NCBI GenBank assembly: GCA_022798855.1
Contig: JAAWNI010000047.1
Coordinates: 1 to 12,068 of the forward strand
Direction: 5' to 3'
Length of the DNA stretch: 12,068 bases
From: Lawsonibacter sp.
GTDB lineage: Bacteria > Bacillota > Clostridia > Oscillospirales > Oscillospiraceae
The notes under the pieces are model-generated. The model had not been told where the DNA came from, made no database searches, and saw only the letters and a list, made by a program, of their open reading frames with translations. A program made the position numbers and the translations under genes. Below, piece after piece: positions 1 to 6,706 of this stretch; the stretch's first letter is position 1; every line of letters begins with the position of its first letter.

Positions 1-97
1 CACAGGAATCCTTTGTGGATTTCAAGATTTTTTAACGCCGCAAGGCGGCAAAAGGCCCGTCCAGACGGTCGTTTGAGATTGTGAATACAGGTTCTTA

Positions 98-123
98 AAG
101 CCCCCTTTTAGCAAGGGGGGCTT
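98..123. repeat. Hairpin in the leader of mutS2
   Basis: The arms AAGCCCCCTT (98-107) and AAGGGGGGCTT (113-123) pair around a 5-nt loop, with one extra G. No T-tract follows on the + strand and only a short TTT follows on the - strand, so it is a weak terminator candidate at best. A second small hairpin (GCCGC, loop AAG, GCGGC at 37-49) lies upstream. Nothing else in 1-169 could be identified. The hairpin could belong to the mutS2 5' leader or to the end of a gene left of the window. Confidence 0.4.
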
Positions 124-169
124 GCACGCTGCGGCGGGAACGAGAGATCATTGTTTAAAGGAGAGCGCT

Positions 170-2536
170 ATGAGCGAATTATTTGAAAAATCTATGGCCA
201 CCCTGGAGCTGCCCCGTGTGCTGGAGCTGCTGTCCGGGTGCGCCGTCACCGACGAGGGCCGGGAGCGGGCGCTGGAGCTGCGCCCCATGGCCGACATGGA
301 CGACGTAAAACGGGCCCAGGCGGAGACCAGCGCCGCTGTGAAGCTGCTGGTCCTCCGGGGGACCCCCGGCTTCGCGGGCATTAAGCCGGTGGCTGCCAGC
401 CTCCAGCGGGCGGACATGGGGGGCAGCCTGAACACCAGGGAGCTGTTGGAGATCGCCGCCGTCCTCCGGGCGGCCCGCACCGCTTCCGACTACGGGGCGG
501 GGGAGGAGAAGACCCCCATCTCCCACCTGTTCCATGCCCTTACTACCAACCGCTTCCTGGAGGACACCATCACCAACTCCATCGTGGGGGAGGACGAGCT
601 GGCCGACTCCGCCAGCCCGGAGCTGGCTTCCATCCGGCGGCACATGCGGGCCACCGAGTCCAAGGTGCGGGACATCCTGCAAAAGCTCATCTCCTCCAAC
701 CAGTCCAAGTATTTGCAGGAGTCCATCATCACCATCCGCTCCGACCGGTACGTGGTGCCGGTGAAGTCGGAGCACAAAAACGCCATCCCCGGCCTGGTCC
801 ACGACGTGTCCTCCTCCGGCTCCACCTTCTTCATCGAGCCTATGGGGGTGGTGAAGGCCAACAACGAGCTGCGGGAGCTGCTGGCCAAGGAGAAAAAGGA
901 GATCGAGCGCATTTTGGCCGAGCTGTCCGCCCAGTGCGCCGCCCACAAGGTCGACATCGCCGAGGACTACCAGCTCCTCATCTGGCTGGACGCCATCTTT
1001 GCCCGGGCCAAGCTGTCGCTAAAGCTGGAGTGCACCGAGCCCCGGCTGTCTGACAAATATTTGCGCCTGCGGGGGGCCAGGCACCCCCTGCTGGACCCGA
1101 AAAAGGCGGTGGCCAACGACCTGGAGCTGGGGGAGCGGTTCGACACCCTGGTCATCACCGGCCCCAACACCGGCGGCAAGACGGTCACCTTAAAGACCCT
1201 GGGCCTGATCACCCTTATGGCCCAGTGCGGCCTGCACATCCCCGCCAAGGACGATTCCACCGTCCGGGTGTTCTCCCGGGTGCTGGCCGACATCGGCGAC
1301 GAGCAGTCCATCGCCCAGTCCCTGTCCACCTTCTCCTCCCACATGACCAACATCGTGGGCATCCTGGACGAGGCGGACGGCGACACCCTCATCCTCTTCG
1401 ACGAGCTGGGGGCGGGCACCGACCCGGTGGAGGGGGCCGCCCTGGCGGCGGCCATCATCGAGTCCGCCCGGGGCATCGGGGCCCAGGTGGCGGCCACCAC
1501 CCACTACGCCGAGCTGAAGGTGTACGCCATGACCACCCCCGGGGTGGAGAACGCCTCCTGCGAGTTCAACGTGGAGACCCTGGCCCCCACCTACCGGCTG
1601 GTGCTGGGCATCCCCGGCAAGTCCAACGCCTTTGCCATCTCCCGGCGGCTGGGCCTGCCCGAGTATATCATCGAAAAGGCCGCCGCCCGTCTGGACGCGG
1701 AGAACGTCCGGTTTGAGGATGTGCTCACCCGTCTGGACCAGCAGCGGCAGGAGATGGAGCGGGAGCGGGCCGAAGCCCGCCGGCTCAAGCTGGACATGGA
1801 GCAGAGTGCGGAGAAGGCCCGGGAGTACCGGGAGAAGCTGGAAGCCGAGCGGGCCAAGGTGGTGGAGAAGGCCAACGCCGAAGCCCGGGCCATCATCGAG
1901 GAAGCCCGCGCCGCCAGCGACCTGGCCTTGGCCGAGCTGAAGGAGCTGAAAAAGCGCCAGGACCTGGACTGGCAGCAGGTGAACGACGGACGGGCGGAAG
2001 CCCGCCGCCTTCTGAACGAAGCGGAGCGGAACATCGGCGGCGGCGCCCCGGAGGTGGAGCCGCCGCCCCCCACCCGCCCCGCCCAGAAGGGGGACACGGT
2101 GGAGCTGGTGTCCATGGGCACGAAGGCCACCGTGCTGTCGGTGAACAAGGACGGCTCCCTCCAGCTCCAGGCCGGCATTTTGAAGATCTCCGCCAAGCAG
2201 GAGGAGGTGCGGGTGGTGGAGGGGGAGACTCAAGCCCAGAAGGATGTCCGGCGCATCATCGCCCGGGCGGAGCACACCCTGCGCACCGCCGCCGTCCCCA
2301 GCCAGGTCGACCTGCGGGGCATGATGACCGACGAAGCCATCGCCAACCTGGAGCGCTTCCTGGACACCGCCATGATGGGCAAGCTGGAGACGGTCACCAT
2401 CATCCACGGCAAGGGCACCGGCGCGGTGCGCTCCGCCGTGCGGACCTATTTGAAGCGCAGCCGCTATGTGAAGTCCTTCCGCCCCGGCCGCTACGGCGAG
2501 GGGGAGGACGGGGTCACCGTGGCGGAGCTGAAATAG
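170..2536 (+). CDS. mutS2: MutS2: Smr-domain MutS-family ATPase / ribosome-rescue factor
   Basis: This 788-residue protein matches the usual MutS2 length. MutS2 proteins are dimeric ABC-type ATPases. They were first linked to suppression of homologous recombination, and in Bacillus subtilis MutS2 was later linked to splitting collided ribosomes. Visible features are Walker A GPNTGGKT (residues 331-338), Walker B LILFDELG (407-414, D411/E412), and a long charged coiled coil (about 505-625). A small beta domain follows a proline run (about 632-685). A C-terminal Smr nuclease-type domain (713-788) carries VDLRG and HGKGTG (746-751). It lacks the mismatch-recognition domain of MutS1, as expected. 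The start is the ATG at 170, 6 nt after AAAGGAG (157-163). An in-frame ATG at 122 has no comparable ribosome binding site. The gene converges on cysS with only 6 bp between the stop codons. Confidence 0.96.
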   Translation: MSELFEKSMATLELPRVLELLSGCAVTDEGRERALELRPMADMDDVKRAQAETSAAVKLLVLRGTPGFAGIKPVAASLQRADMGGSLNTRELLEIAAVLRAARTASDYGAGEEKTPISHLFHALTTNRFLEDTITNSIVGEDELADSASPELASIRRHMRATESKVRDILQKLISSNQSKYLQESIITIRSDRYVVPVKSEHKNAIPGLVHDVSSSGSTFFIEPMGVVKANNELRELLAKEKKEIERILAELSAQCAAHKVDIAEDYQLLIWLDAIFARAKLSLKLECTEPRLSDKYLRLRGARHPLLDPKKAVANDLELGERFDTLVITGPNTGGKTVTLKTLGLITLMAQCGLHIPAKDDSTVRVFSRVLADIGDEQSIAQSLSTFSSHMTNIVGILDEADGDTLILFDELGAGTDPVEGAALAAAIIESARGIGAQVAATTHYAELKVYAMTTPGVENASCEFNVETLAPTYRLVLGIPGKSNAFAISRRLGLPEYIIEKAAARLDAENVRFEDVLTRLDQQRQEMERERAEARRLKLDMEQSAEKAREYREKLEAERAKVVEKANAEARAIIEEARAASDLALAELKELKKRQDLDWQQVNDGRAEARRLLNEAERNIGGGAPEVEPPPPTRPAQKGDTVELVSMGTKATVLSVNKDGSLQLQAGILKISAKQEEVRVVEGETQAQKDVRRIIARAEHTLRTAAVPSQVDLRGMMTDEAIANLERFLDTAMMGKLETVTIIHGKGTGAVRSAVRTYLKRSRYVKSFRPGRYGEGEDGVTVAELK

Positions 2537-2542
2537 AGCGCC

Positions 2543-3991
2543 TTATCCCCGTTTCCAGCTGGCCCCGCCGGGCAGGTCGGTGACCACGATGCCCTGGGCC
2601 TTGAGCTCGTCACGGATGCGGTCGGCCTCGGCGAAGTTTTTCGCCTTTTTGGCCTCGTACCGGGCCATGACCTGGGCGTCGATGGCGGGGTCGCCCTCGC
2701 CGGTGATGGCGTACCCCCCCTGGGAGGAGGTCTGCTGCTTCTTCCGCTCCTCCCGGGCCTGGGCGGCCTTGTCCAGAAGGGACAGGGAGAGCACCTGGTC
2801 GAAGCTGTCCAGAATGGCCAGCCGGGTGGCGCCGTTGGCCTTGGCCTTGAGGGCGTCGTAGAGGGCGGTGATCCCCAGGGCGGTGTTCAGGTCGCCGCCC
2901 ACCTGGGCCCGGAATTTCTCCCTGTACTCCGCCGCCACGGCCTCGTCCACGGGGCCGTCGGCGGGGTCCAGGGCGGCGATTTTGGCGATGAGCTTCTGGA
3001 AGGCGGCCGAGGCGTTGTCCAGGTTCTCCCAGGAGAAGACCAGCCCCTTGCGGTAGTGGCTCTGGAGGCAGAAGAAGCGGTACACGATGGGGTCGTAGCC
3101 CTTCTCCTCCAGCAGGGAGACGGTGAGGAACTCCCCCTTGGACTTGGACATCTTGCTGTTGTCGGCGGTAGCCAGGTGGTGGACATGGAACCACTGTTTG
3201 CACCAGGGGTGGCCGATATAGCTCTCAGACTGGGCGATCTCGTTGGTGTGGTGGGGGAAGGCGTTGTCCACCCCGCCGCAGTGGAGGTCCAGGTACTCGC
3301 CGTTGTATTTGAGGGAAATGCCGGAACACTCGATATGCCAGCCGGGGTAGCCCACCCCCCAGGGGGAATCCCATTTCAGGGCCTGGTCCTCGAACTTGGA
3401 CTTGGTGAACCAGAGGACAAAGTCGTTCTTGTTCCGCTTGTTTACGTCCTCCTCCACGCCCTCCCGGACGCCCACCGCCAGGTCCTCCTCGTCGTGGGCG
3501 TTGAAGACGTAGTACCGCTCCAGCTTGGAGGTGTCAAAGTACACGTTGCCCCCGGCCGCGTAGGCAAAGCCCTTGTCCAGCAGGCCCTGGACAAGCTTGA
3601 TAAACTCGTCGATGAGCCCAGTGGCGGGCTGGACCACGTCGGGAGTCTTGATGTTCAGCTTGCGGCAGTCCTCAAAAAAGGCGTCGGTGTAGTACTGGGC
3701 GATCTCCATCACCGTCTTGTGCTCCCGGCGGGCCCCCTTGAGCATCTTGTCCTCGCCGGTGTCGGCATCGCTGGCCAGGTGGCCCACGTCGGTGATGTTC
3801 ATGACCCGGTTCACGTCGTAGCCTTCGTAGCGCAGGAACTTCTCCAGTACGTCCTCCATGATGTAGGAGCGCAGGTTGCCGATGTGGGCGAAGTGGTACA
3901 CCGTGGGGCCGCAGGTGTACATCTCCACACGGCCGGGGGTGTGGGTGGTGAATTCTTCCTTTTTGTGGGTGGCGGAATTGTATAATTGCAT
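2543..3991 (-). CDS. cysS: Cysteinyl-tRNA synthetase (CysRS)
   Basis: Class I aminoacyl-tRNA synthetase that charges tRNA-Cys with cysteine in the cytoplasm. Numbered from the chosen start (482 residues), it shows the HIGN nucleotide-binding motif (36-39) and KMSKS (280-284). The zinc-site residues C27 (TCGPTVY), C222 (HIECSG), and H247 and E251 (FPHHTNE) match the cysteine-discriminating site of the E. coli enzyme. The C-terminal helical tRNA-binding region is present. The longest reading begins at the ATG at 4000, but GGAGG (complement of 4001-4005) directly abuts that ATG with no spacing. The ATG at 3991 lies 9 nt from it and is the better start, removing three residues (M-K-A). It is the last gene of a same-strand run after the XRE regulator and VOC gene, but a paired palindromic repeat separates it from the VOC gene, so co-transcription is uncertain. 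Confidence 0.95.
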   Translation of the reverse strand: MQLYNSATHKKEEFTTHTPGRVEMYTCGPTVYHFAHIGNLRSYIMEDVLEKFLRYEGYDVNRVMNITDVGHLASDADTGEDKMLKGARREHKTVMEIAQYYTDAFFEDCRKLNIKTPDVVQPATGLIDEFIKLVQGLLDKGFAYAAGGNVYFDTSKLERYYVFNAHDEEDLAVGVREGVEEDVNKRNKNDFVLWFTKSKFEDQALKWDSPWGVGYPGWHIECSGISLKYNGEYLDLHCGGVDNAFPHHTNEIAQSESYIGHPWCKQWFHVHHLATADNSKMSKSKGEFLTVSLLEEKGYDPIVYRFFCLQSHYRKGLVFSWENLDNASAAFQKLIAKIAALDPADGPVDEAVAAEYREKFRAQVGGDLNTALGITALYDALKAKANGATRLAILDSFDQVLSLSLLDKAAQAREERKKQQTSSQGGYAITGEGDPAIDAQVMARYEAKKAKNFAEADRIRDELKAQGIVVTDLPGGASWKRG

Positions 3992-4010
3992 AGCTTTCAT
4001 CCTCCGTTTT

Positions 4011-4078
4011 GTAGGGCGTGACCACTGGGCACGCCGTTTTTTGTTATAGGGCGGCGCGCCGAGGCCGCCGCGCCCTGC
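4011..4078. repeat. Paired GTAG hairpin element (REPIN-like), copy a
   Basis: The left unit (4011-4036) runs GTAGGGCG, arm TGACC, loop ACT, arm GGGCA, CGCCG, with one mismatch in the arms. A 15-nt T-rich spacer follows. The right unit (4052-4078) is inverted. Its complement reads GCAGGGCGCG...CGGCGCGCCG and closely matches the right unit of the copy at 5129-5205, differing from the family start by one base (GCAG for GTAG). The element fills most of the gap between the VOC gene and cysS. The left hairpin is followed by TTTTTT on the + strand, but no + gene precedes it. Confidence 0.75.
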
Positions 4079-4094
4079 CCCGTATCATAAAAAT

Positions 4095-4475
4095 TTACTC
4101 GTGCAGCTCCAGGGGCAGGCCGTCCGGGTCGTGGAAGAAGGTGAATTGCCGCTGGCTGTAGGTGTCCCAGCGGATGGGCTCACATTCGATGCCCAGAGCC
4201 TTCAGCTGGAGCACGGCGGCCTGGATGTCGTCCACCCGGAAGGCCAGGTGGCGCAGGCCCTGGGCTTCCGGGGCGCTGAGCCGGGCGGGGGCGTTGGGAA
4301 TGGCGAAAATCTCCAACTCGCTGTCCCCAAAGCGCAGGTCCAGCTTCCAGTCCCCACGGTCCTCCCGGAAGTTCTCCCGCAGAATGGGAAAGCCCAGCTT
4401 CTCCACGTAGAACTCCTTGGCCTTTTCGTAGTCCGAGACGATGATGGCCACATGGTGCATTTGATTGAACAGCAT
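4095..4475 (-). CDS. VOC-family metalloprotein, YaeR / GloA2 type
   Basis: A 126-residue single-domain vicinal-oxygen-chelate protein. It resembles E. coli YaeR along its whole length: HHVAII near the start, GLRHLAF in the middle, and FTFFHDPDGLPLELHE at the end. By comparison with that family, the likely metal ligands are H8, E55, H76 and E123. The substrate of YaeR-type proteins is not firmly known. They resemble glyoxalase I, so lactoylglutathione-like or other thiol-adduct chemistry is possible but unproven here. The start is the ATG at 4475, preceded by GAGAGGAGA. The longer reading from 4523 adds 16 residues that do not match the family and would overlap the XRE gene. The gene begins 44 nt after the XRE stop. 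Confidence 0.9.
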   Translation of the reverse strand: MLFNQMHHVAIIVSDYEKAKEFYVEKLGFPILRENFREDRGDWKLDLRFGDSELEIFAIPNAPARLSAPEAQGLRHLAFRVDDIQAAVLQLKALGIECEPIRWDTYSQRQFTFFHDPDGLPLELHE

Positions 4476-4519
4476 AGTTTTCTCCTCTCTTTGCGGGGCG
4501 GATATGCTCCGCCCGTGTA

Positions 4520-4747
4520 TCATGATTGGTGTATTGTTTCCTCTTCTTTCAAGCGCCCCGCTAAATAATCCAGGGAAACGCCGTAAAAATCGGCGATTCT
4601 GGCCGCGACAGAAAGCGTCGGCTCAGATTCCATGTATTCATATTTTTGGTACGCGCGAAGTGAAATTCCGATTTCCTTTGCCGCAAAAGCCTGTGAAACT
4701 CCTCTGCTTTTTCGCAGGGAGATGATACGTTCAGAAAAAACAGACAT
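4520..4747 (-). CDS. Small XRE-family (HTH) transcriptional regulator
   Basis: A 75-residue protein made almost entirely of one Cro/C1-type helix-turn-helix domain. The core is RKSRGVSQAFAAKEIGIS, followed by the typical YQKYE and a VSLDYLAGR end. No sensor or effector domain is visible, so it probably acts as a DNA-binding repressor. The start at 4747 is chosen because GAGGAG lies 9 nt upstream. A reading from 4804 would run back into the operator region. The gene diverges from the unknown gene at 4834, and two CGCA-N6-TGCG palindromes lie in the 86-bp gap between the two start codons. These are the obvious candidate binding sites for autoregulation and control of the neighbour. Codon use looks less GC-biased than in the flanking genes. 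Confidence 0.88.
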   Translation of the reverse strand: MSVFSERIISLRKSRGVSQAFAAKEIGISLRAYQKYEYMESEPTLSVAARIADFYGVSLDYLAGRLKEEETIHQS

Positions 4748-4762
4748 TTTATAACACTCCTC

Positions 4763-4791
4763 TTGACAACGCACGAAAATGCGTGTATTGT
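4763..4791 (+). promoter_or_regulatory. Promoter of the small divergent gene
   Basis: A perfect -35 TTGACA (4763-4768) is followed after 17 nt by TATTGT (4786-4791, 4 of 6 consensus bases). An overlapping TATAGA (4791-4796) is an alternative -10. The first CGCA-N6-TGCG operator lies inside the spacer, so a bound regulator would block RNA polymerase. Confidence 0.65.
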
Positions 4792-4813
4792 ATAGAAAAC
4801 GCACTATCGTGCG
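4770..4813. promoter_or_regulatory. Twin palindromic operators, CGCA-N6-TGCG x2
   Basis: O1 is CGCA-cgaaaa-TGCG at 4770-4783 and O2 is CGCA-ctatcg-TGCG at 4800-4813. They share arms, spacing and a preceding A, but the inner six bases differ. They are exactly 30 bp apart start to start, close to three helical turns, so two dimers would lie on nearly the same face. O1 lies between -35 and -10 of the + promoter. O2 lies just downstream, near the expected start of transcription. The adjacent XRE protein is the probable ligand (inference). Confidence 0.7.
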
Positions 4814-4833
4814 ATATTCAAGGAGGGAGACTC

Positions 4834-5091
4834 ATGGAAAACTTGATTGATACGCTTGCCATATATGCCGCCGAAAACCTAATTCCCCGTTTCCAGGAAG
4901 AAACCGCCGCGCAGACACGGGCCGCTTGGCGTGAGGTAAATCAACTGGCCGGCCAGCTAAAGGCCTTGGGGCCAGAAGCGGAGGAATGGGTTGAAGCATT
5001 AAAGTTAGAACTGTTGAAGATTGACACCAACCATGAACGTGCCACCCTTCTCTCGGGTATCTCTATCGGCCTGGAGCTGGGGCGGTTATAA
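4834..5091 (+). CDS. Small all-helical protein of unknown function
   Basis: This 85-residue protein is not recognised. It reads as two or three amphipathic helices: a hydrophobic N-terminus (LIDTLAIYAAENLI), a long charged helix rich in E, A and L, and a C-terminal segment ending ISIGLELGRL. There is no signal peptide, membrane segment or cysteine. The general form recalls small helical phage or mobile-element proteins found next to XRE regulators in Clostridia, possibly the DUF6809 group, but this is only a resemblance. The start at 4834 follows AAGGAGGG (4820-4827). An earlier in-frame ATG at 4783 lies inside the first operator and lacks a ribosome binding site. It is transcribed divergently from the XRE gene, behind a TTGACA promoter overlapped by two operators, so it is probably repressed by that regulator. 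Confidence 0.75.
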   Translation: MENLIDTLAIYAAENLIPRFQEETAAQTRAAWREVNQLAGQLKALGPEAEEWVEALKLELLKIDTNHERATLLSGISIGLELGRL

Positions 5092-5128
5092 ATATGCGTT
5101 TTTGATTCCTTCTGAAATGCGACCGGAC

Positions 5129-5205
5129 GTAGGGCGGGACGGCTTCGGCCCGCCGCGGCTCCAAGACAGCTCCGGGGAACGGCGCGCCGGGTCGTCGCGC
5201 CCTAC
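5129..5205. repeat. Paired GTAG hairpin element (REPIN-like), copy b
   Basis: The left unit (5129-5155) starts GTAGGGCG and carries a GGC-TTCG-GCC tetraloop hairpin inside arms GGCGGG/CCCGCC. After a 24-nt spacer, the inverted right unit (5180-5205) pairs GGCGCG with CGCGCC. Read in the same direction, the units share GTAGGGCG-x-GACG and CGGC-x'-CGCCG, with x/x' being G/C in one and C/G in the other, a compensatory change. The right edge supplies the stop codon of the SMI1-like gene. Confidence 0.75.
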
Positions 5206-5861
5206 ATAGGCTCCCCCAGCCCCTCCATGACCTCCATCAGGGCGGCGTAGCTCTCCTCAGTGGCCCCGCCGTAGAGGGCCTGATAGCCGCCATCTCCCAT
5301 GTCCATGATAACCACCAGATTGTCGGGGCGGTTGCTGTAAAAGGTGGTTTCAGTGACGAACCAGTTTCTCAGAACAGCAGACCGTTTCTCCAGTTTGGCC
5401 TGGACTATTACCATATCCTTGGCAGACAGCTCATAGAATTCCTCCGGGTTGTACTCCAACTGCCAAACACCCTCGTAAAGCAGGGCGGCCTCCAGGAATT
5501 CACTGGTCGTGGGAGCAGACAGCTCCCATGGGCCGTCCTTCCCTCTTCTAAGATACACCGGCGGGTCGGGCAGAGTTAAATCCTCCCGCCGGATATACGC
5601 CAAGTAGACGCTCTGATTCTCATTGAGCAAAAGCAGATCGTCATCTTCCGCCAGATGTTTCCATTTCTGGAAATCTGCTGGAAAAATCCAGTTGTCCTGG
5701 ACATAGTTCAGTTGCGGCATACGGCCAAAGGTCCTCCAAAACTCCTCCACCACGGTGGGGAGGGCACCAAAAATTTCCCGCACCGCGCCGATCTCCTCCT
5801 CGGTACAGCCCTGGGGCTGGTCGATGCCGTAGAGGTCGCGGACAAGCTCCCGCAGTTCCAT
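5202..5861 (-). CDS. SMI1/KNR4 (SUKH)-superfamily protein
   Basis: A 219-residue cytoplasmic protein with SMI1/KNR4-like features. The N-terminus has GCTEEEIGAVREIFGALPTVVEEFWRTFG (quoted in parts: GCTEEEI, then LPTVVEEFWRTFG). A beta-rich centre follows, with LLLLNENQSVYLAYIR and a DGPWE-like strand, and then FLEAALLYEGVW. Members of this superfamily are common immunity proteins against contact-dependent or polymorphic toxins, but many stand alone with no known partner. No toxin gene is adjacent, so immunity is only one possibility. The ATG at 5861 follows AGGAAGGAG and ends at a TAG inside the palindromic repeat at 5129-5205 (codons ATG-TAG-GGC). The last residues may therefore have been changed by repeat insertion. 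It lies downstream of cysE on the same strand, separated by another repeat. Confidence 0.78.
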   Translation of the reverse strand: MELRELVRDLYGIDQPQGCTEEEIGAVREIFGALPTVVEEFWRTFGRMPQLNYVQDNWIFPADFQKWKHLAEDDDLLLLNENQSVYLAYIRREDLTLPDPPVYLRRGKDGPWELSAPTTSEFLEAALLYEGVWQLEYNPEEFYELSAKDMVIVQAKLEKRSAVLRNWFVTETTFYSNRPDNLVVIMDMGDGGYQALYGGATEESYAALMEVMEGLGEPM

Positions 5862-5878
5862 CTTGCAAGCTCCTTCCT

Positions 5879-5953
5879 GTAGGGGCGGCCTGCGGCCGCC
5901 CGTGTTTTATCATTTGCGCCCTATGTATGCGGGCGGCCACAGGCCGCCCCTAC
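5879..5953. repeat. Paired GTAG hairpin element (REPIN-like), copy c
   Basis: Two 24-nt units lie in inverted orientation (5879-5902 and 5930-5953) with a 27-nt spacer. Each reads GTAGGGGCG, arm GCC, loop TGC or TGT, arm GGC, CGCCCG. The two units differ by a single loop base. The AT-rich spacer contains GCGCCCTATGTA, which resembles the end of a GTAGGGCG-type unit and may be a remnant. The right edge supplies the cysE stop codon. The left edge abuts the ribosome binding site of the SMI1-like gene. Confidence 0.85.
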
Positions 5954-6603
5954 GCCTTTCTTTCCAAATATTTCTCATCCAGCAGCTTTTCCACCAGCTC
6001 CAGCCGGGCGTTGATGGCGGACAGCTTCTCCAGGGTGGGGTTGTTGACGCTGGTCTGGTCCACGTCGTCGGCGTAGTGGGTGGAGCGGCCGGCGATGCGG
6101 ACGATCTGGGCAGGGATGCCTACAGCGGTGGCGTCCTCCGGCACCTCGGACAGCACCACGGCGTTGGCGGCGATGCGGGCGTTGTCCCCCACCTTGAAGG
6201 GCCCCAGCACCTTGGCCCCGCAGGAGATGAGCACGTTGTTCCCGATGGTAGGGTGGCGCTTGCCCTGGTCCTTGCCGGTGCCCCCCAGGGTGACCCCGTG
6301 GTAGATGAGTACGTCGTCCCCCACCTCGGCCGTCTCGCCGATGACGATGCCCATGCCGTGGTCGATGACGAACCGCCGGCCGATCTTGGCCCCGGGGTGT
6401 ATCTCGATGCCCGTCCAGAACCGGGACCACTGGGAGACGGCCCGGGCCAGAAACCTCCAGCCGCGGCGGTACAGCCAGTGGGCCAGCCGGTGGTACAGGG
6501 TGGCGTGGACCCCCTGGTACAGCAGGAAAATCTCCAGCTTGGACCGGGCCGCCGGGTCCCGGCGCTGGTAGGCCTCCAAAGTTTCGTTTAACGCTTTGAA
6601 CAT
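5950..6603 (-). CDS. cysE: Serine O-acetyltransferase
   Basis: Transfers acetyl from acetyl-CoA to L-serine, giving O-acetylserine, the first committed step of cysteine synthesis. The 217 residues start with a short helical region (MFKALNETLEAYQRRDPAAR). A left-handed beta-helix of hexapeptide repeats follows (about 65-170), with the catalytic D81-H82 in IDHGMGIVIGE and H102 in YHGVTLGGTG. A C-terminal tail follows. It is shorter than E. coli CysE (273) because it lacks much of the N-terminal helical domain, as is usual in Gram-positive enzymes. The ATG at 6603 is 12 nt from GGAGG, a long spacing, but the N-terminus fits the family. The stop codon TAG lies inside the repeat at 5879-5953. A T-box leader upstream, with a putative Cys specifier, fits control by cysteine supply. 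Confidence 0.95.
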   Translation of the reverse strand: MFKALNETLEAYQRRDPAARSKLEIFLLYQGVHATLYHRLAHWLYRRGWRFLARAVSQWSRFWTGIEIHPGAKIGRRFVIDHGMGIVIGETAEVGDDVLIYHGVTLGGTGKDQGKRHPTIGNNVLISCGAKVLGPFKVGDNARIAANAVVLSEVPEDATAVGIPAQIVRIAGRSTHYADDVDQTSVNNPTLEKLSAINARLELVEKLLDEKYLERKA

Positions 6604-6621
6604 GGTATGTGATTACCTCCA

Positions 6622-6647
6622 GTAGGGGCGGCCCGCACGCCGCTCCC
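6622..6647. repeat. Single GTAG hairpin unit, copy d, in the cysE leader
   Basis: One unit starts GTAGGGGCGGC and ends GCCGCTCCC. The arms GGGGCGGC and GCCGCTCC pair with one G-T wobble. No inverted partner is visible. It sits between the T-box terminator and the cysE ribosome binding site. On the coding strand its edge CCCCTAC is followed after one base by GGAGG. Confidence 0.6.
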
Positions 6648-6672
6648 TGTCTCAAAATGCCCCAAGACAAAT

Positions 6673-6706
6673 AAAAAACGCCCTCATGCCCATGGCATAA
6701 GAGGCG
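6673..6706 (-). terminator. T-box attenuator terminator of cysE
   Basis: On the minus strand CGCC-T-CTTATGCC pairs with GGCATGAGGGCG around the loop ATG (one bulged T, one G-T wobble). Six T residues follow directly (6678-6673). It lies immediately after the conserved T-box sequence, as expected for the terminator arm of a T-box switch. Confidence 0.88.

Noticed and set aside
98..169. A T-box or other riboswitch in front of mutS2
   Set aside because: There is no TGGAACC-type core and no terminator/antiterminator pair; only a simple hairpin is visible.
1190..2407. Long antisense open frame (405 residues) inside mutS2
   Set aside because: It is rich in G, H, L and Q with no recognisable domain, and lies wholly opposite a strongly conserved gene in GC-rich DNA. 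It is a codon-bias shadow.
3056..3985. 309-residue + strand frame inside cysS
   Set aside because: Opposite strand of an intact CysRS. It is V/G/L-rich with no domain.
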